The position numbers and the translations under genes are program-made. The notes below the pieces were generated by a model that searched no databases, had not been told where the DNA came from, and saw only the letters and a list, made by a program, of their open reading frames with translations. DNA of 64,000 nucleotides from Pseudomonas fluorescens (GTDB lineage: Bacteria > Pseudomonadota > Gammaproteobacteria > Pseudomonadales > Pseudomonadaceae). Shown here in pieces: positions 1 through 8,736 of the stretch (positions are counted from its first letter, which is position 1; each line of letters starts with the position of its first letter). Where the stretch lies: NCBI RefSeq assembly GCF_902497995.1, contig NZ_CABVII010000002.1:62001-126000 (forward strand), given 5' to 3'.

Positions 1-1343
1 TGAATGCCGTGAGTGCCCTCGTGGATCGGATTCAGGCGGTTGTCGCGGTAATACTGCTCCACCGGATATTCACGGGTGTAACCGTGACCGCCAAGAATCT
101 GGATCGCCAGTTCGTTAGCCTTCAAGCAAAACTCCGATGGCCAGGATTTGACAATCGGCGTCAGCAAATCCAGCAGCTCATGGGCTTGTTTGCGCTCGGT
201 TTCGGTCTCGAGGGTTGTGGTGTCATCGAACAGCCGTGCGGCGTACAGACCCAGGTCAAACGAGCCTTCCACGTAGGCTTTCTGGGTCAGCAACATGCGC
301 TTGACGTCAGCATGCGCAATGATCGCCACCGGCGCAGTGTTCGGGTCTTTGCTGTCCGGGACGCGACCTTGCGGACGTTCGCGGGCGTATTCCAGCGAGT
401 ACAGGTAACCGGCGTAACCTAGCATTACCGCGCCCATGCCGACGCCAATCCGCGCCTCGTTCATCATCTGGAACATGTAGCTCAAACCGTGGTGCGGCTT
501 GCCCACCAGGTAGCCGACACACTCGCCGTTGTCGCCGAAGTTCAGCGCGGTAGAGGTCGTGCCGCGCCAGCCCATCTTGTGGAACAGCCCCGCCAGTAGC
601 ACGTCGTTGCGTTTGCCCTGGCTGCCGTCATCGTTGACCAGAAACTTGGGCACGATAAACAGCGAGATTCCCTTCACGCCGGCCGGTGCCTCCGGCAACT
701 TGGCCAGGACCATGTGCACGATGTTTTCCGACAACGGGTGATCGCCGCCGGAGATGAAGATCTTGTTGCCCTTGAGTCGATACGTGCCGTCGGACGCCGG
801 CTCTGCGCGGGTGCGAATATCCGACAACGACGAACCGGCATGCGGTTCGGTCAGGGCCATGGTGCCAAAGAAGCGTCCATCGATCATCGGCTGCAGGAAG
901 CGCTGCTTCTGCTCATCGGTGCCGAAACTTTCAATCAGGTTGGCCGCGCCCATGGTCAAAAACGGGTATGAGGTCGACGCCGCGTTGGCCGATTGAAAGT
1001 GTGCGAAACAGGCCTGGGACAGCAGGGTAGGGAGCTGCATGCCGCCCGCATCGAAACTGCGCGCCGCATTGAGGAAGCCGGCTTCGAGGAAAGCATCCAC
1101 TGCCGGCTTCACTTCCGGAATCAGAATCGCCTGACCGTCTTCGTAGCGCGGCTCGTTTTCATCGCCCTTGCGGTTGTGCGGGGCGAAGAATTTTTCGGCG
1201 ATGCTGCGAGCGGTGCCGAGGGCGGCGTCGAACGTCTGGCGATTGTGCTCGGCGAAACGCTCGCGCTGGGTCAGGCCCTCGGCATCGAGGACTTCATACA
1301 GCTCGAAAGCCAGATTGCGGGAACTGAGCAGCGTCTCGGACAT
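1..1343 (-). CDS. Acyl-CoA dehydrogenase, long C-terminal-domain type (3' end outside window)
   Basis: Reverse-strand reading from an ATG at 1343 gives MSETLLSSRNLAFELYEVLD and stays open to the window edge, so about 447 residues are visible. Signatures of the FAD-dependent acyl-CoA dehydrogenase fold are present: MALTEPHAGSSLSDIRT, KIFISGGDHPLSENIVHMVL and the GGHGYTREYPVEQYYRD region near the edge. The length already seen and the N-terminal extension fit the roughly 600-residue branch that carries an extra C-terminal domain (FadE/DmdC-like) and oxidises acyl-CoA thioesters at the alpha-beta bond. An AGGTAGG sequence lies just upstream of the start. The substrate cannot be read from sequence. 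It points the same way as putA, from which it is separated by a REP doublet. Confidence 0.9.
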   Translation of the reverse strand, partial: MSETLLSSRNLAFELYEVLDAEGLTQRERFAEHNRQTFDAALGTARSIAEKFFAPHNRKGDENEPRYEDGQAILIPEVKPAVDAFLEAGFLNAARSFDAGGMQLPTLLSQACFAHFQSANAASTSYPFLTMGAANLIESFGTDEQKQRFLQPMIDGRFFGTMALTEPHAGSSLSDIRTRAEPASDGTYRLKGNKIFISGGDHPLSENIVHMVLAKLPEAPAGVKGISLFIVPKFLVNDDGSQGKRNDVLLAGLFHKMGWRGTTSTALNFGDNGECVGYLVGKPHHGLSYMFQMMNEARIGVGMGAVMLGYAGYLYSLEYARERPQGRVPDSKDPNTAPVAIIAHADVKRMLLTQKAYVEGSFDLGLYAARLFDDTTTLETETERKQAHELLDLLTPIVKSWPSEFCLKANELAIQILGGHGYTREYPVEQYYRDNRLNPIHEGTHGI

Positions 1344-1449
1344 GGCGGCCTACCTTTTTTTGGAATGAACCGAGTCTAGGCGTGGAGAGGACGGGGTGAA
1401 CAGGATGATTGATGAGCGTGATGGTGCAGTCCGAGCACCGCTGATCAAA

Positions 1450-1539
1450 TGTGGGAGCGGGCTTGCTCGCGAATGCGGTGTAACAGTCAATGTTGATGTC
1501 GACTGACACTCCGCATTCGCGAGCAAGCCCGCTCCCACA
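1450..1539. repeat. REP doublet (inverted pair, 'gggagcgggcttgctcgcga' type)
   Basis: Two REP units face each other, 1450-1480 forward and 1507-1539 reverse, and can fold into a long hairpin. The unit is the commonest REP type in this window. It lies between the end of putA and the start of the acyl-CoA dehydrogenase gene. Confidence 0.9.
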
Positions 1540-1552
1540 AGGGTTTTGCATT

Positions 1553-1577
1553 CCAGGCGTCCATTGCGGACGCCTGG
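1553..1577 (-). terminator. Hairpin directly after putA
   Basis: A perfect 10-bp stem (1553-1562 with 1568-1577) and a 5-base loop lie 13 bases past the putA stop. Read in the putA direction it is not followed by a T run, while on the plus strand it is followed by TTTT. It may protect the mRNA 3' end rather than act as a classical terminator. Confidence 0.45.
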
Positions 1578-1589
1578 TTTTGAAGCGAT

Positions 1590-4500
1590 TTAGCCGATGG
1601 TCATCAAGCTCGCATTACCACCCGCCGCAGCCGTGTTAACGCTCAGCGCCCGCTCGATCACCAGGCGCTCCAGCGCAATGCTGGTTTCGCCTTGCGACAG
1701 ACCATGAACCCCGACAATCGCCCCGGCACGCTTGGCCACTTGCTGGCACACCGCACGCAGCTGATCGGAATGTCCATGATGCAGAACCGCATCAAACACC
1801 ACTTCATCCTTGTTCCAGTCGGCAACCAGCTTGATGCGTGCCTGAACGTCCTTTGGCAGACGGGCGAACACTGCCTTGGTCAATTCCGCTTCCGGCCACA
1901 CTGCCGAACCGCCTACCGCCAATACCGCTGCGAGTTGGGTCAGCAGATCGCCTTCGACGTCCGCCAGGCACAGCACGTGTTCACGCGGCAGGATGGCGTA
2001 GCTGTTGCGTTCGCCGGTCGGGCCTGCCAGGACACGCGTGATCCCGCTTTGCGATTGCGCTGCGAACTGCACGCACAGGGTGCTCAGGTCGGCGAACGTG
2101 TGTTTATCCGCCCAGGCCTTCAGGGCCGTCAGCGGTTTGCTCATGGCATCGCGCAGACGAACATCCGGTGCCGTGATAGCGTCACCGCGAGCGAAGGATT
2201 GTTCGATCGCATCGGCAGGACGCGTGGACAGCAGGCGGTACAGGTACAGCGGACCACCGGCTTTCGGGCCAGTGCCCGACAGACCTTCGCCGCCGAACGG
2301 TTGCACGCCAACCACGGCACCCACGATGTTGCGGTTCACATAGACGTTACCGGCGTTGACGTTGTCGATCACCTTGGCGATGGTCTCGTCGATACGGGTG
2401 TGCACACCCAGCGTCAGGCCATAGCCGGAAGCGTTGATCTGAGCGATCAGCTGGTCGATGTCTTTGCGCTTGTAGCGAACCACGTGCAGCACCGGACCGA
2501 AGATCTCCCGTTGCAGCTCGTCGAAGCTTTCCAGTTCGATCAGAGTTGGCATCACGAAGGTGCCGCGTTTGACTTCTTCGGTATTGGCGATGGCCACCTG
2601 GTACACGCTGCGACCTTTGTCGCGCATGCCCTGGATGTGCTTGTCGATACCCGCCTTGGCTTCGGCGTCGATCACCGGGCCGATGTCCACGGATAAGCGC
2701 TCCGGGTTACCGAGACGGCATTCAGCCATGGCGCCCTTGAGCATTTCGATGACGCGGTCGGCAGAATCTTCCTGCAGGCACAGGACCCGCAGCGCCGAGC
2801 AACGTTGGCCGGCGCTGTCGAAGGCCGACGATACAACGTCGATCACGACCTGTTCGGTCAGTGCGGAGGAGTCGACGATCATCGCGTTCTGGCCACCGGT
2901 TTCGGCGATCAGCGGGATTGGGCGACCCTGGGCGTCCAGACGGCCCGCGACGTTGCGTTGCAGCAAGCGAGCGACTTCGGTGGACCCGGTGAACATCACG
3001 CCTTTGACCCGATCGTCACCGACCAGGCGGGCGCCAACGGTTTCGCCACGGCCCGGCAGCAGTTGCAACACGCCTTGCGGAATTCCGGCTTCGAGCATCA
3101 AGCGCACGGCTTGAGCGGCGACCAGCGGGGTTTGTTCCGCAGGCTTGGCCAGTACCGGATTACCGGCAGCCAAAGCAGCAGCCACTTGCCCACTGAAAAT
3201 CGCCAGCGGGAAGTTCCATGGGCTGATGCAGACGACCGGACCCAATGGGCGGTGGGCGTCGTTGCTGAAATCGTTGCGCGCCTGCACCGCGTAATAACGC
3301 AGGAAGTCCACGGCTTCACGCACTTCGGCGATGGCGTTGGCGAAGGTCTTGCCGGCTTCGCGAGCCAGCAGGCCCATCAGTGGCTGGATCTCGCCTTCCA
3401 TCAAATCGGCGGCACGTTCCAGGATCGCGGCGCGTTCGGCGGGCGGGGTGGCCTGCCAGATCGGCGCAGCATTCAAGGCGCACTGGATCGCGTTGTCGAC
3501 GTCGTCGACGGTGGCTTCCTGGACATGGCCAACCACGTCGCGCAGATCGGACGGGTTCAAGACGGGCGCAGGGGTTTCAGTGCTGGAGGCGCAACCGAGC
3601 ATCGGCGCGGCTTTCCAGTGGTTATGAGCGGTGGCCAGCAAGGCGCACGACAGGGAAGCCAGACGATGTTCGTTGGCCATGTCGATGCCGCTGGAGTTGG
3701 CGCGCTCGGCACCATACAGGTCGCGGGGCAGCGGGATGCGCGGGTGCGGCAGGCCGAAGCCGCCTTCCAGCGTCGCCATCTGCTCGATGCTGGCCACTGG
3801 ATCGGCCACCAGCTCCTGAATCGAAATGGACTGGTCGGCGATACGGTTGACGAACGAGGTGTTCGCGCCGTTTTCCAGCAGGCGACGCACCAGGTACGCC
3901 AGCAGGGTTTCGTGGGTGCCGACCGGTGCGTACACGCGGCACGGACGGTTCAGCTTGCCTTCGGAAACTTTGCCTACAACCTGTTCGTACAGCGGTTCGC
4001 CCATGCCGTGCAGGCACTGGAACTCGTACTGGCCCGGGTAATAGTTCTGACCGGCGATGTGGTAAATGGCCGACAGGGTGTGGGCGTTGTGCGTGGCGAA
4101 CTGCGGGTAGATGACTTCCGGTACCGACAGCAGTTTGCGGGCGCAGGCGATGTAGGACACGTCGGTGTACACCTTGCGGGTGTAGACCGGATAGCCTTCC
4201 AGGCCTTCGACCTGGGCGCGCTTGATTTCGCTGTCCCAGTACGCGCCTTTCACCAGGCGGATCATCAGGCGATGACGGCTGCGGCGAGCCAGGTCGATCA
4301 CGTAGTCGATCACATACGGGCAACGCTTTTGATAAGCCTGGATCACGAAGCCGATGCCGTTCCAGCCGGTCAGTTGCGGTTCGAAGCACAGGCGCTCGAG
4401 CAGATCCAGCGACAGCTCGAGGCGGTCGGCCTCTTCGGCGTCGATGTTCAGGCCGATATCGTATTGCTTGGCCAGCAGAGTCAGCGACAGCAGGCGCGGG

Positions 4501-5540
4501 TACAGCTCCTCCATCACGCGCTCGTACTGCGCACGGCTGTAACGCGGGTGCAGGGCCGAGAGCTTGATGGAAATGCCCGGGCCTTCATAAATCCCGCGAC
4601 CGTGGGACGCTTTGCCGATCGAATGGATGGCTTGTTCGTACGAGGCCAGGTATTTCTGGGCGTCATGTTCGGTCAGTGCAGCTTCACCGAGCATGTCGTA
4701 GGAGTAGCGGAAGCCCTTGGTTTCGAACTTGCTGGCGTTGGCCAGGGCTTCGGCAATGGTTTCGCCGGTGACGAACTGCTCGCCCATCAGGCGCATGGCC
4801 ATGTCGACGCCCTTGCGGATCATCGGCTCGCCGCTCTTGCCGATGATGCGGCTCAGGGACGAAGTCAGGCCGGCTTCGTTGTGGGTGGCCACCAGTTTGC
4901 CGGTCAGCAGCAGGCCCCAGGTGGCGGCGTTGACGAACAGCGACGGGCTGTTGCCCAGGTGCGGATGCCAGTTGCCGGTGCTGATCTTGTCGCGAATCAG
5001 TGCGTCGCGGGTGCCTTTGTCCGGGATACGCAGCAGCGCTTCGGCCAGGCACATCAGGGCCACGCCTTCCTGGGACGACAGGGAAAATTCCTGCAACAAA
5101 CCCTGGACAATACCGGCACGGCCGCCTGCGCTCTTCTGATTGCGCAGTTTCTCGGCAATCGAGGCGGCGAGTTTGTTGGTGGCGTCGCACATCGCAGCCG
5201 GCAGGCGAGCCTGTTCGATCAGCATCGGCACCACTTCGGGTTCCGGGCGACGGTAGGCGGCAGTGATCGAAGCGCGCAGCACCGATTGCGGCAGAATGCT
5301 TTCGGCAAATTCAAGGAAGCACTGGTGGGCGTGATCCAGCGGCACGTCGACGGCTTCGTCGGAATCCTTGGTCAAACCGTTCAGCTCGGTCAGGGTTGCA
5401 CCACCCTCGAGTTTTTCCAGGTAATTGAAAATTGCCTGCTTGATCAGCCAGTGCGGCGTGCGGTCAATCGAGGTCGCGGCGGCCTTGAGGCGCTCGCGGG
5501 TCGGGTCGTCAAGTTTGACCCCAAGGGTGGTGGTAGCCAT
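1590..5540 (-). CDS. putA: PutA: proline dehydrogenase / glutamate-semialdehyde dehydrogenase and put repressor
   Basis: This 1316-residue trifunctional protein oxidises proline to glutamate in two steps and represses its own regulon when proline is absent. The first 47 residues form a ribbon-helix-helix DNA-binding domain (TTLGVKLDDPTRERL). The FAD proline dehydrogenase barrel follows at about 190-530, then the NAD-dependent aldehyde dehydrogenase, with the catalytic Glu in ETGGQNAM and the catalytic Cys in SAGQRCSAL, and a C-terminal domain ending NASLMTIG. I chose the ATG at 5540 because GAGG lies 8 bases upstream and the protein then starts MATTTLGVKL as in other Pseudomonas PutA. An in-frame ATG 36 bases further upstream has no better site. 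It is divergent from putP, with five GTTGCA-type sites between them. Confidence 0.97.
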   Translation of the reverse strand: MATTTLGVKLDDPTRERLKAAATSIDRTPHWLIKQAIFNYLEKLEGGATLTELNGLTKDSDEAVDVPLDHAHQCFLEFAESILPQSVLRASITAAYRRPEPEVVPMLIEQARLPAAMCDATNKLAASIAEKLRNQKSAGGRAGIVQGLLQEFSLSSQEGVALMCLAEALLRIPDKGTRDALIRDKISTGNWHPHLGNSPSLFVNAATWGLLLTGKLVATHNEAGLTSSLSRIIGKSGEPMIRKGVDMAMRLMGEQFVTGETIAEALANASKFETKGFRYSYDMLGEAALTEHDAQKYLASYEQAIHSIGKASHGRGIYEGPGISIKLSALHPRYSRAQYERVMEELYPRLLSLTLLAKQYDIGLNIDAEEADRLELSLDLLERLCFEPQLTGWNGIGFVIQAYQKRCPYVIDYVIDLARRSRHRLMIRLVKGAYWDSEIKRAQVEGLEGYPVYTRKVYTDVSYIACARKLLSVPEVIYPQFATHNAHTLSAIYHIAGQNYYPGQYEFQCLHGMGEPLYEQVVGKVSEGKLNRPCRVYAPVGTHETLLAYLVRRLLENGANTSFVNRIADQSISIQELVADPVASIEQMATLEGGFGLPHPRIPLPRDLYGAERANSSGIDMANEHRLASLSCALLATAHNHWKAAPMLGCASSTETPAPVLNPSDLRDVVGHVQEATVDDVDNAIQCALNAAPIWQATPPAERAAILERAADLMEGEIQPLMGLLAREAGKTFANAIAEVREAVDFLRYYAVQARNDFSNDAHRPLGPVVCISPWNFPLAIFSGQVAAALAAGNPVLAKPAEQTPLVAAQAVRLMLEAGIPQGVLQLLPGRGETVGARLVGDDRVKGVMFTGSTEVARLLQRNVAGRLDAQGRPIPLIAETGGQNAMIVDSSALTEQVVIDVVSSAFDSAGQRCSALRVLCLQEDSADRVIEMLKGAMAECRLGNPERLSVDIGPVIDAEAKAGIDKHIQGMRDKGRSVYQVAIANTEEVKRGTFVMPTLIELESFDELQREIFGPVLHVVRYKRKDIDQLIAQINASGYGLTLGVHTRIDETIAKVIDNVNAGNVYVNRNIVGAVVGVQPFGGEGLSGTGPKAGGPLYLYRLLSTRPADAIEQSFARGDAITAPDVRLRDAMSKPLTALKAWADKHTFADLSTLCVQFAAQSQSGITRVLAGPTGERNSYAILPREHVLCLADVEGDLLTQLAAVLAVGGSAVWPEAELTKAVFARLPKDVQARIKLVADWNKDEVVFDAVLHHGHSDQLRAVCQQVAKRAGAIVGVHGLSQGETSIALERLVIERALSVNTAAAGGNASLMTIG

Positions 5541-5610
5541 ATTTTTATCCTCATGTTTGCCACGACCGCGTGGCATCAGCTGGCGGCAAGATTAGCTGCG
5601 CAGCTTGCGA

Positions 5611-5628
5611 GGTGCAACCGGGTGCAAC
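5611..5628. promoter_or_regulatory. Tandem PutA operator sites 1 and 2
   Basis: Two copies of GGTGCAAC (5611-5618 and 5621-5628), 10 bases apart, equal one helical turn. The complement contains GTTGCA, the core bound by the PutA ribbon-helix-helix domain in E. coli. They lie close to the putA start. Confidence 0.7.
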
Positions 5629-5777
5629 CCTTTTTTTGTCGGAATGTTACGCAGCTCGTCAGGAAATAAACTGCGCGACGGTCGTATCGTTTCTGCTTGG
5701 TGCATTTACTTCTGGTAATGAGCTCTGACTGCCCTAAAAGGGCGCAAAAACAGGGCTTTTGTCGATAAATCCGACTA

Positions 5778-5851
5778 GGTGCAACTTATTCCCGAGAAAC
5801 TGGTTGCACCTTATTTGCTTTGTTGAATAGCATTCGGGCCCAAGGTGCAAC
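5778..5851. promoter_or_regulatory. PutA operator sites 3 to 5
   Basis: GGTGCAAC at 5778-5785, the opposite orientation GTTGCACC at 5803-5810, and GGTGCAAC at 5844-5851. With 5611 and 5621 this makes five full GTTGCA-core sites in the 460-base putA-putP spacer. A weaker copy, GGTGCA followed by TT, sits near 5699. The clusters at the two ends suit repression of both divergent genes by looping. Confidence 0.7.
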
Positions 5852-6002
5852 CGGTCTGAAAGTCAGGTGTGCCGGCTGATGGCTTTCCTGGGGAAACATC
5901 AGTCATAAATGCGCGGGATCCAGGATCGTCTGTCAAACGCCATCGTTTGCGAGCGGTTCACCAGCCGCCGCTACATAAAAACAAAGCCAGGGCATCACTT
6001 AA

Positions 6003-7487
6003 ATGAGCGTAAGCAATCCAACCCTGATCACGTTCGTGATCTATATCGCAGCAATGGTGCTGATCGGCTTCATGGCCTATCGCTCCACCAACAACCTTTC
6101 TGACTACATTCTGGGCGGCCGTAGCCTGGGCAGTGTCGTGACAGCATTGTCCGCCGGCGCCTCCGACATGAGCGGCTGGTTGTTGATGGGGCTGCCTGGC
6201 GCTATCTACATGTCCGGTCTTTCCGAAAGCTGGATCGCCATCGGCCTGATCGTCGGTGCTTACTTGAACTGGCTGTTCGTTGCGGGTCGTCTGCGTGTGC
6301 AGACCGAGCACAACGGCGACGCACTGACCCTGCCGGATTACTTCTCCAGCCGTTTCGAAGACAAAAGCGGCCTGCTGCGGATCATCTCCGCCGTCGTGAT
6401 CCTGGTGTTCTTCACCATCTACTGCGCCTCCGGCATCGTGGCCGGTGCCCGTCTGTTCGAAAGCACCTTCGGCATGTCCTACGAGACGGCACTGTGGGCC
6501 GGCGCTGCAGCGACGATTGCCTACACCTTCGTCGGCGGTTTCCTGGCCGTGAGCTGGACTGACACCGTACAAGCCACGCTGATGATTTTCGCGTTGTTGC
6601 TGACGCCGATCATCGTGCTGCTGGCCACCGGCGGCGTCGACACCACGTTTCTGGCGATCGAAGCGCAAGATGCCAGCAACTTCGACATGCTGAAAAACAC
6701 CACCTTCATCGGCATCATCTCGCTGATGGGTTGGGGCCTGGGCTACTTCGGCCAGCCGCACATCCTCGCGCGCTTCATGGCGGCGGATTCGGTCAAGTCG
6801 ATTGCCAAGGCACGTCGCATCTCCATGACCTGGATGATCCTGTGCCTGGGCGGCACCGTGGCGGTGGGCTTCTTTGGTATCGCTTACTTCTCCGCACACC
6901 CTGACCTGGCCGGTCCTGTAACCGAAAACCACGAGCGTGTGTTCATCGAACTGGCGAAAATCCTGTTCAACCCGTGGATCGCCGGTGTGCTGTTGTCGGC
7001 CATTCTGGCGGCGGTGATGAGTACCCTGAGCTGCCAGCTGCTGGTGTGCTCGAGCGCCCTGACTGAAGACTTCTACAAAACCTTCCTGCGCAAAACCGCT
7101 TCCCAGGTTGAACTGGTCTGGGTCGGTCGCGCCATGGTGCTGCTGGTTGCCCTGGTCGCCATCGCGTTGGCCTCCAACCCGGAAAACCGCGTATTGGGTC
7201 TGGTCAGCTACGCCTGGGCCGGTTTCGGTGCAGCGTTCGGCCCTGTCGTCCTGATCTCCGTGATCTGGAAAGACATGACCCGCAACGGCGCACTGGCCGG
7301 TATCCTCGTTGGCGCGATCACCGTGATCGTGTGGAAACACTTCGAGGTGCTGGGCCTGTACGAGATCATCCCGGGCTTCATCTTCGCCAGCCTGGCGATC
7401 TACATCGTCAGCAAGCTGGGCGCGCCGACTGCCGGTATGCTTTCGCGCTTCGCGGCTGCCGAGGCAGATTTCCGCCTGAACAAGTGA
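6003..7487 (+). CDS. putP: PutP: sodium/proline symporter
   Basis: The 494-residue inner-membrane protein belongs to the sodium:solute symporter family and takes up proline together with Na+. Hydrophobic helices run through the whole length, starting with TLITFVIYIAAMVLIGFMAY. The conserved segments GGRSLGSVVTALSAGASDMS, SGWLLMGLPG and the SSALTEDFYKTF loop of this family are present. The length matches PutP of other gammaproteobacteria. It starts at ATG 6003 with only a weak ribosome site. It faces away from putA and shares its operator region. The last codons (EADFRLNK and stop) occur again at 8737-8763. Confidence 0.96.
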   Translation: MSVSNPTLITFVIYIAAMVLIGFMAYRSTNNLSDYILGGRSLGSVVTALSAGASDMSGWLLMGLPGAIYMSGLSESWIAIGLIVGAYLNWLFVAGRLRVQTEHNGDALTLPDYFSSRFEDKSGLLRIISAVVILVFFTIYCASGIVAGARLFESTFGMSYETALWAGAAATIAYTFVGGFLAVSWTDTVQATLMIFALLLTPIIVLLATGGVDTTFLAIEAQDASNFDMLKNTTFIGIISLMGWGLGYFGQPHILARFMAADSVKSIAKARRISMTWMILCLGGTVAVGFFGIAYFSAHPDLAGPVTENHERVFIELAKILFNPWIAGVLLSAILAAVMSTLSCQLLVCSSALTEDFYKTFLRKTASQVELVWVGRAMVLLVALVAIALASNPENRVLGLVSYAWAGFGAAFGPVVLISVIWKDMTRNGALAGILVGAITVIVWKHFEVLGLYEIIPGFIFASLAIYIVSKLGAPTAGMLSRFAAAEADFRLNK

Positions 7488-7494
7488 TTGTGAT
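7461..7494 (+). repeat. Left copy of 34-base direct repeat (putP 3' end)
   Basis: These bases encode EADFRLNK-stop of putP plus a few more. They match 8737-8770 at 30 of 34 positions. Together the two copies bracket a 1.24-kb segment, as attachment sites or a target duplication would. Confidence 0.7.
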
Positions 7495-7528
7495 GGGTTG
7501 AATTCTTCCTGTAACAGTTAAAAAAAAA

Positions 7529-7559
7529 GGCTCGCAACTTTATAGTGCGGGCCTTTTTT
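7529..7559 (+). terminator. putP rho-independent terminator
   Basis: The stem GGCTCGCA pairs with TGCGGGCC (one G-T pair), has a short AT-rich loop, is preceded by eight A and followed by six T. Confidence 0.85.
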
Positions 7560-7622
7560 GCAAGCCTGGTCCGAAAAACAGGCATTGGCCCCAATGCCAG
7601 TCAGTTAAGCGAATGCGGCCCC

Positions 7623-7750
7623 TGTAGGAGCGAGCTTGCTCCGGGCGGCGTTCCGACGATGGTCGTTAACGATAACGCGTGTTTACTGATTAAACGCGGC
7701 GCTCTTGAGTCCATCGTCGGAACGCCGCCCGGAGCAAGCTCGCTCCTACA
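7623..7750. repeat. Inverted repeat with perfect 40-bp arms (second REP type)
   Basis: Arms 7623-7662 and 7711-7750 are exact reverse complements. The unit (tgtaggagcgagcttgctcc then gggcggcgttccgacgatgg) differs from the main REP type of this window. The loop is 48 bases and AT-richer. Confidence 0.9.
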
Positions 7751-8179
7751 ATTTCCTTAACTGACCGGCATTAGGCATTGGCCCTCCAATATCTGTGGTC
7801 CTTTTCAGTATTGGTCGTGAGACATGTCCTGATTTTCTCGGCCATCTTGAGTTCCCTCTCTGTCCACGTACTTTGCGTTAAGTCACTCATCCCGAGTCGG
7901 CTTACCCATCGTTAACAGTGATGCGCTTCCCATGACCGGGGCGTCATTTCTTGAAGCGTGCGCTAGGTATTTCAAGTCCCGATTCATTGCTGGACTGGAG
8001 CTGGTGCCTTACGGCAGGTTGCAGAGGGCGCTGTGGTCCAGTGGGTTGGTCCGCTGCGAATTTTCTGGGCAAGGTCTTCGGAAGTTTCCTTCAAAACGTA
8101 ACGGTTTCCATGAACTGGTGGAGTGTAGGTTTCATGGATAGTCTTTAGTGGTCACTGACAATTCAGTGGTGGGGTGTAG
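7751..8179. other. Non-coding stretch upstream of the Ash-like frame
   Basis: I see no convincing gene in these 430 bases. Short open frames at 7932-8141 and 7951-8148 overlap each other and resemble nothing I know. A near-repeat, GGTGGAGTGTAGG at 8117-8129 and GGTGGGGTGTAGG at 8168-8180, stands just before the Ash-like frame and may be a regulatory site. Confidence 0.5.
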
Positions 8180-8392
8180 GAACCCGTTAAGACCAGAAGA
8201 ACGCTTTGGCGTCGACAGCTGATTTGCGGCCACAAACGTGCGCCCGTAAGATCTATTGCGGCGGCTGTGCGCGGGCACGCTTCGGCGTGGTCGAGTTCTC
8301 TGGTCTCGATATTCCTACCCCGCGTATGGCTGCCACCCAAGCCTGTAGGAAGGCCGATGGTAGCCCCGCTTCTACCAGAGGTTAGAAAATGA
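8180..8392 (+). pseudogene. Ash/Icd-like (P4 satellite type) reading frame without a clear start
   Basis: The frame opens after the stop at 8177-8179 and runs 70 codons, ending RPMVAPLLPEVRK and TGA. The residues SIAAAVRGHASAWSSSLVSI and the basic, Arg-rich start resemble the Ash or Icd-like small proteins annotated in P4-type satellites and in many Pseudomonas genomes. I recognise this from memory and have no search to back it. No ATG begins the frame; only an internal GTG and a late ATG occur. It may therefore be a remnant, or a leader translated from an unusual codon. Its stop overlaps the next start as ATGA, which would allow translational coupling. It lies inside the segment bounded by the 34-base repeats. 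Confidence 0.5.
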
Positions 8393-8718
8393 AAACAATT
8401 CATCCGGATCCACCCTACGAAAAACCAACCCCCCATCCCGACAACCGCTTCATGGCATTGACCAGCAACTGCACTGACATGCCTACCCTGTTCGTTGACA
8501 CCCACGCGCCACTCGACATCCTCACCGACGCCGCCAGCCACAGAATCCGCGCAGTGACCCAGGTGCTCGAGAATCTGTCCATGCGCGGCTCGATCGAGTG
8601 CGAGTCCTTCATCCTCAGCGACTTTGCCTTGCTCTGTGCCATTGCGTTGCGTGATGGCTGCGATGTGCTGGATGTGGTCGGTCGGCGGTTGCGGGCGCGG
8701 TCTTCAGCAGGGGCGTAG
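8389..8718 (+). CDS. Small Pseudomonas protein, DUF3077/DUF6124-like
   Basis: This 109-residue protein begins MKTIHPDPPYEKPTPHPDN, a proline-rich start shared by a group of short uncharacterised proteins found mainly in Pseudomonas. A predicted helical core follows (PLDILTDAASHRIRAVTQVL and the FALLCAIALRDGCDVLDVVG region). No signal peptide, membrane helix or catalytic motif is visible. The start at 8389 overlaps the stop of the Ash-like frame, and an AGAGGTTAG stretch upstream may serve as the ribosome site. The family assignment rests on overall look and is uncertain; no function is known to me. Confidence 0.6.
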   Translation: MKTIHPDPPYEKPTPHPDNRFMALTSNCTDMPTLFVDTHAPLDILTDAASHRIRAVTQVLENLSMRGSIECESFILSDFALLCAIALRDGCDVLDVVGRRLRARSSAGA

Positions 8719-8736
8719 GCGTCGTCACAAGATCCA

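Noticed and set aside
2805..5669. 954-codon open frame antisense to putA
   Set aside because: High-GC codon bias of putA leaves the opposite strand open; the translation has no domain and putA is certain.
7932..8148. Two short overlapping frames before the Ash-like frame
   Set aside because: No ribosome site and no similarity that I recognise; they overlap each other in different frames.
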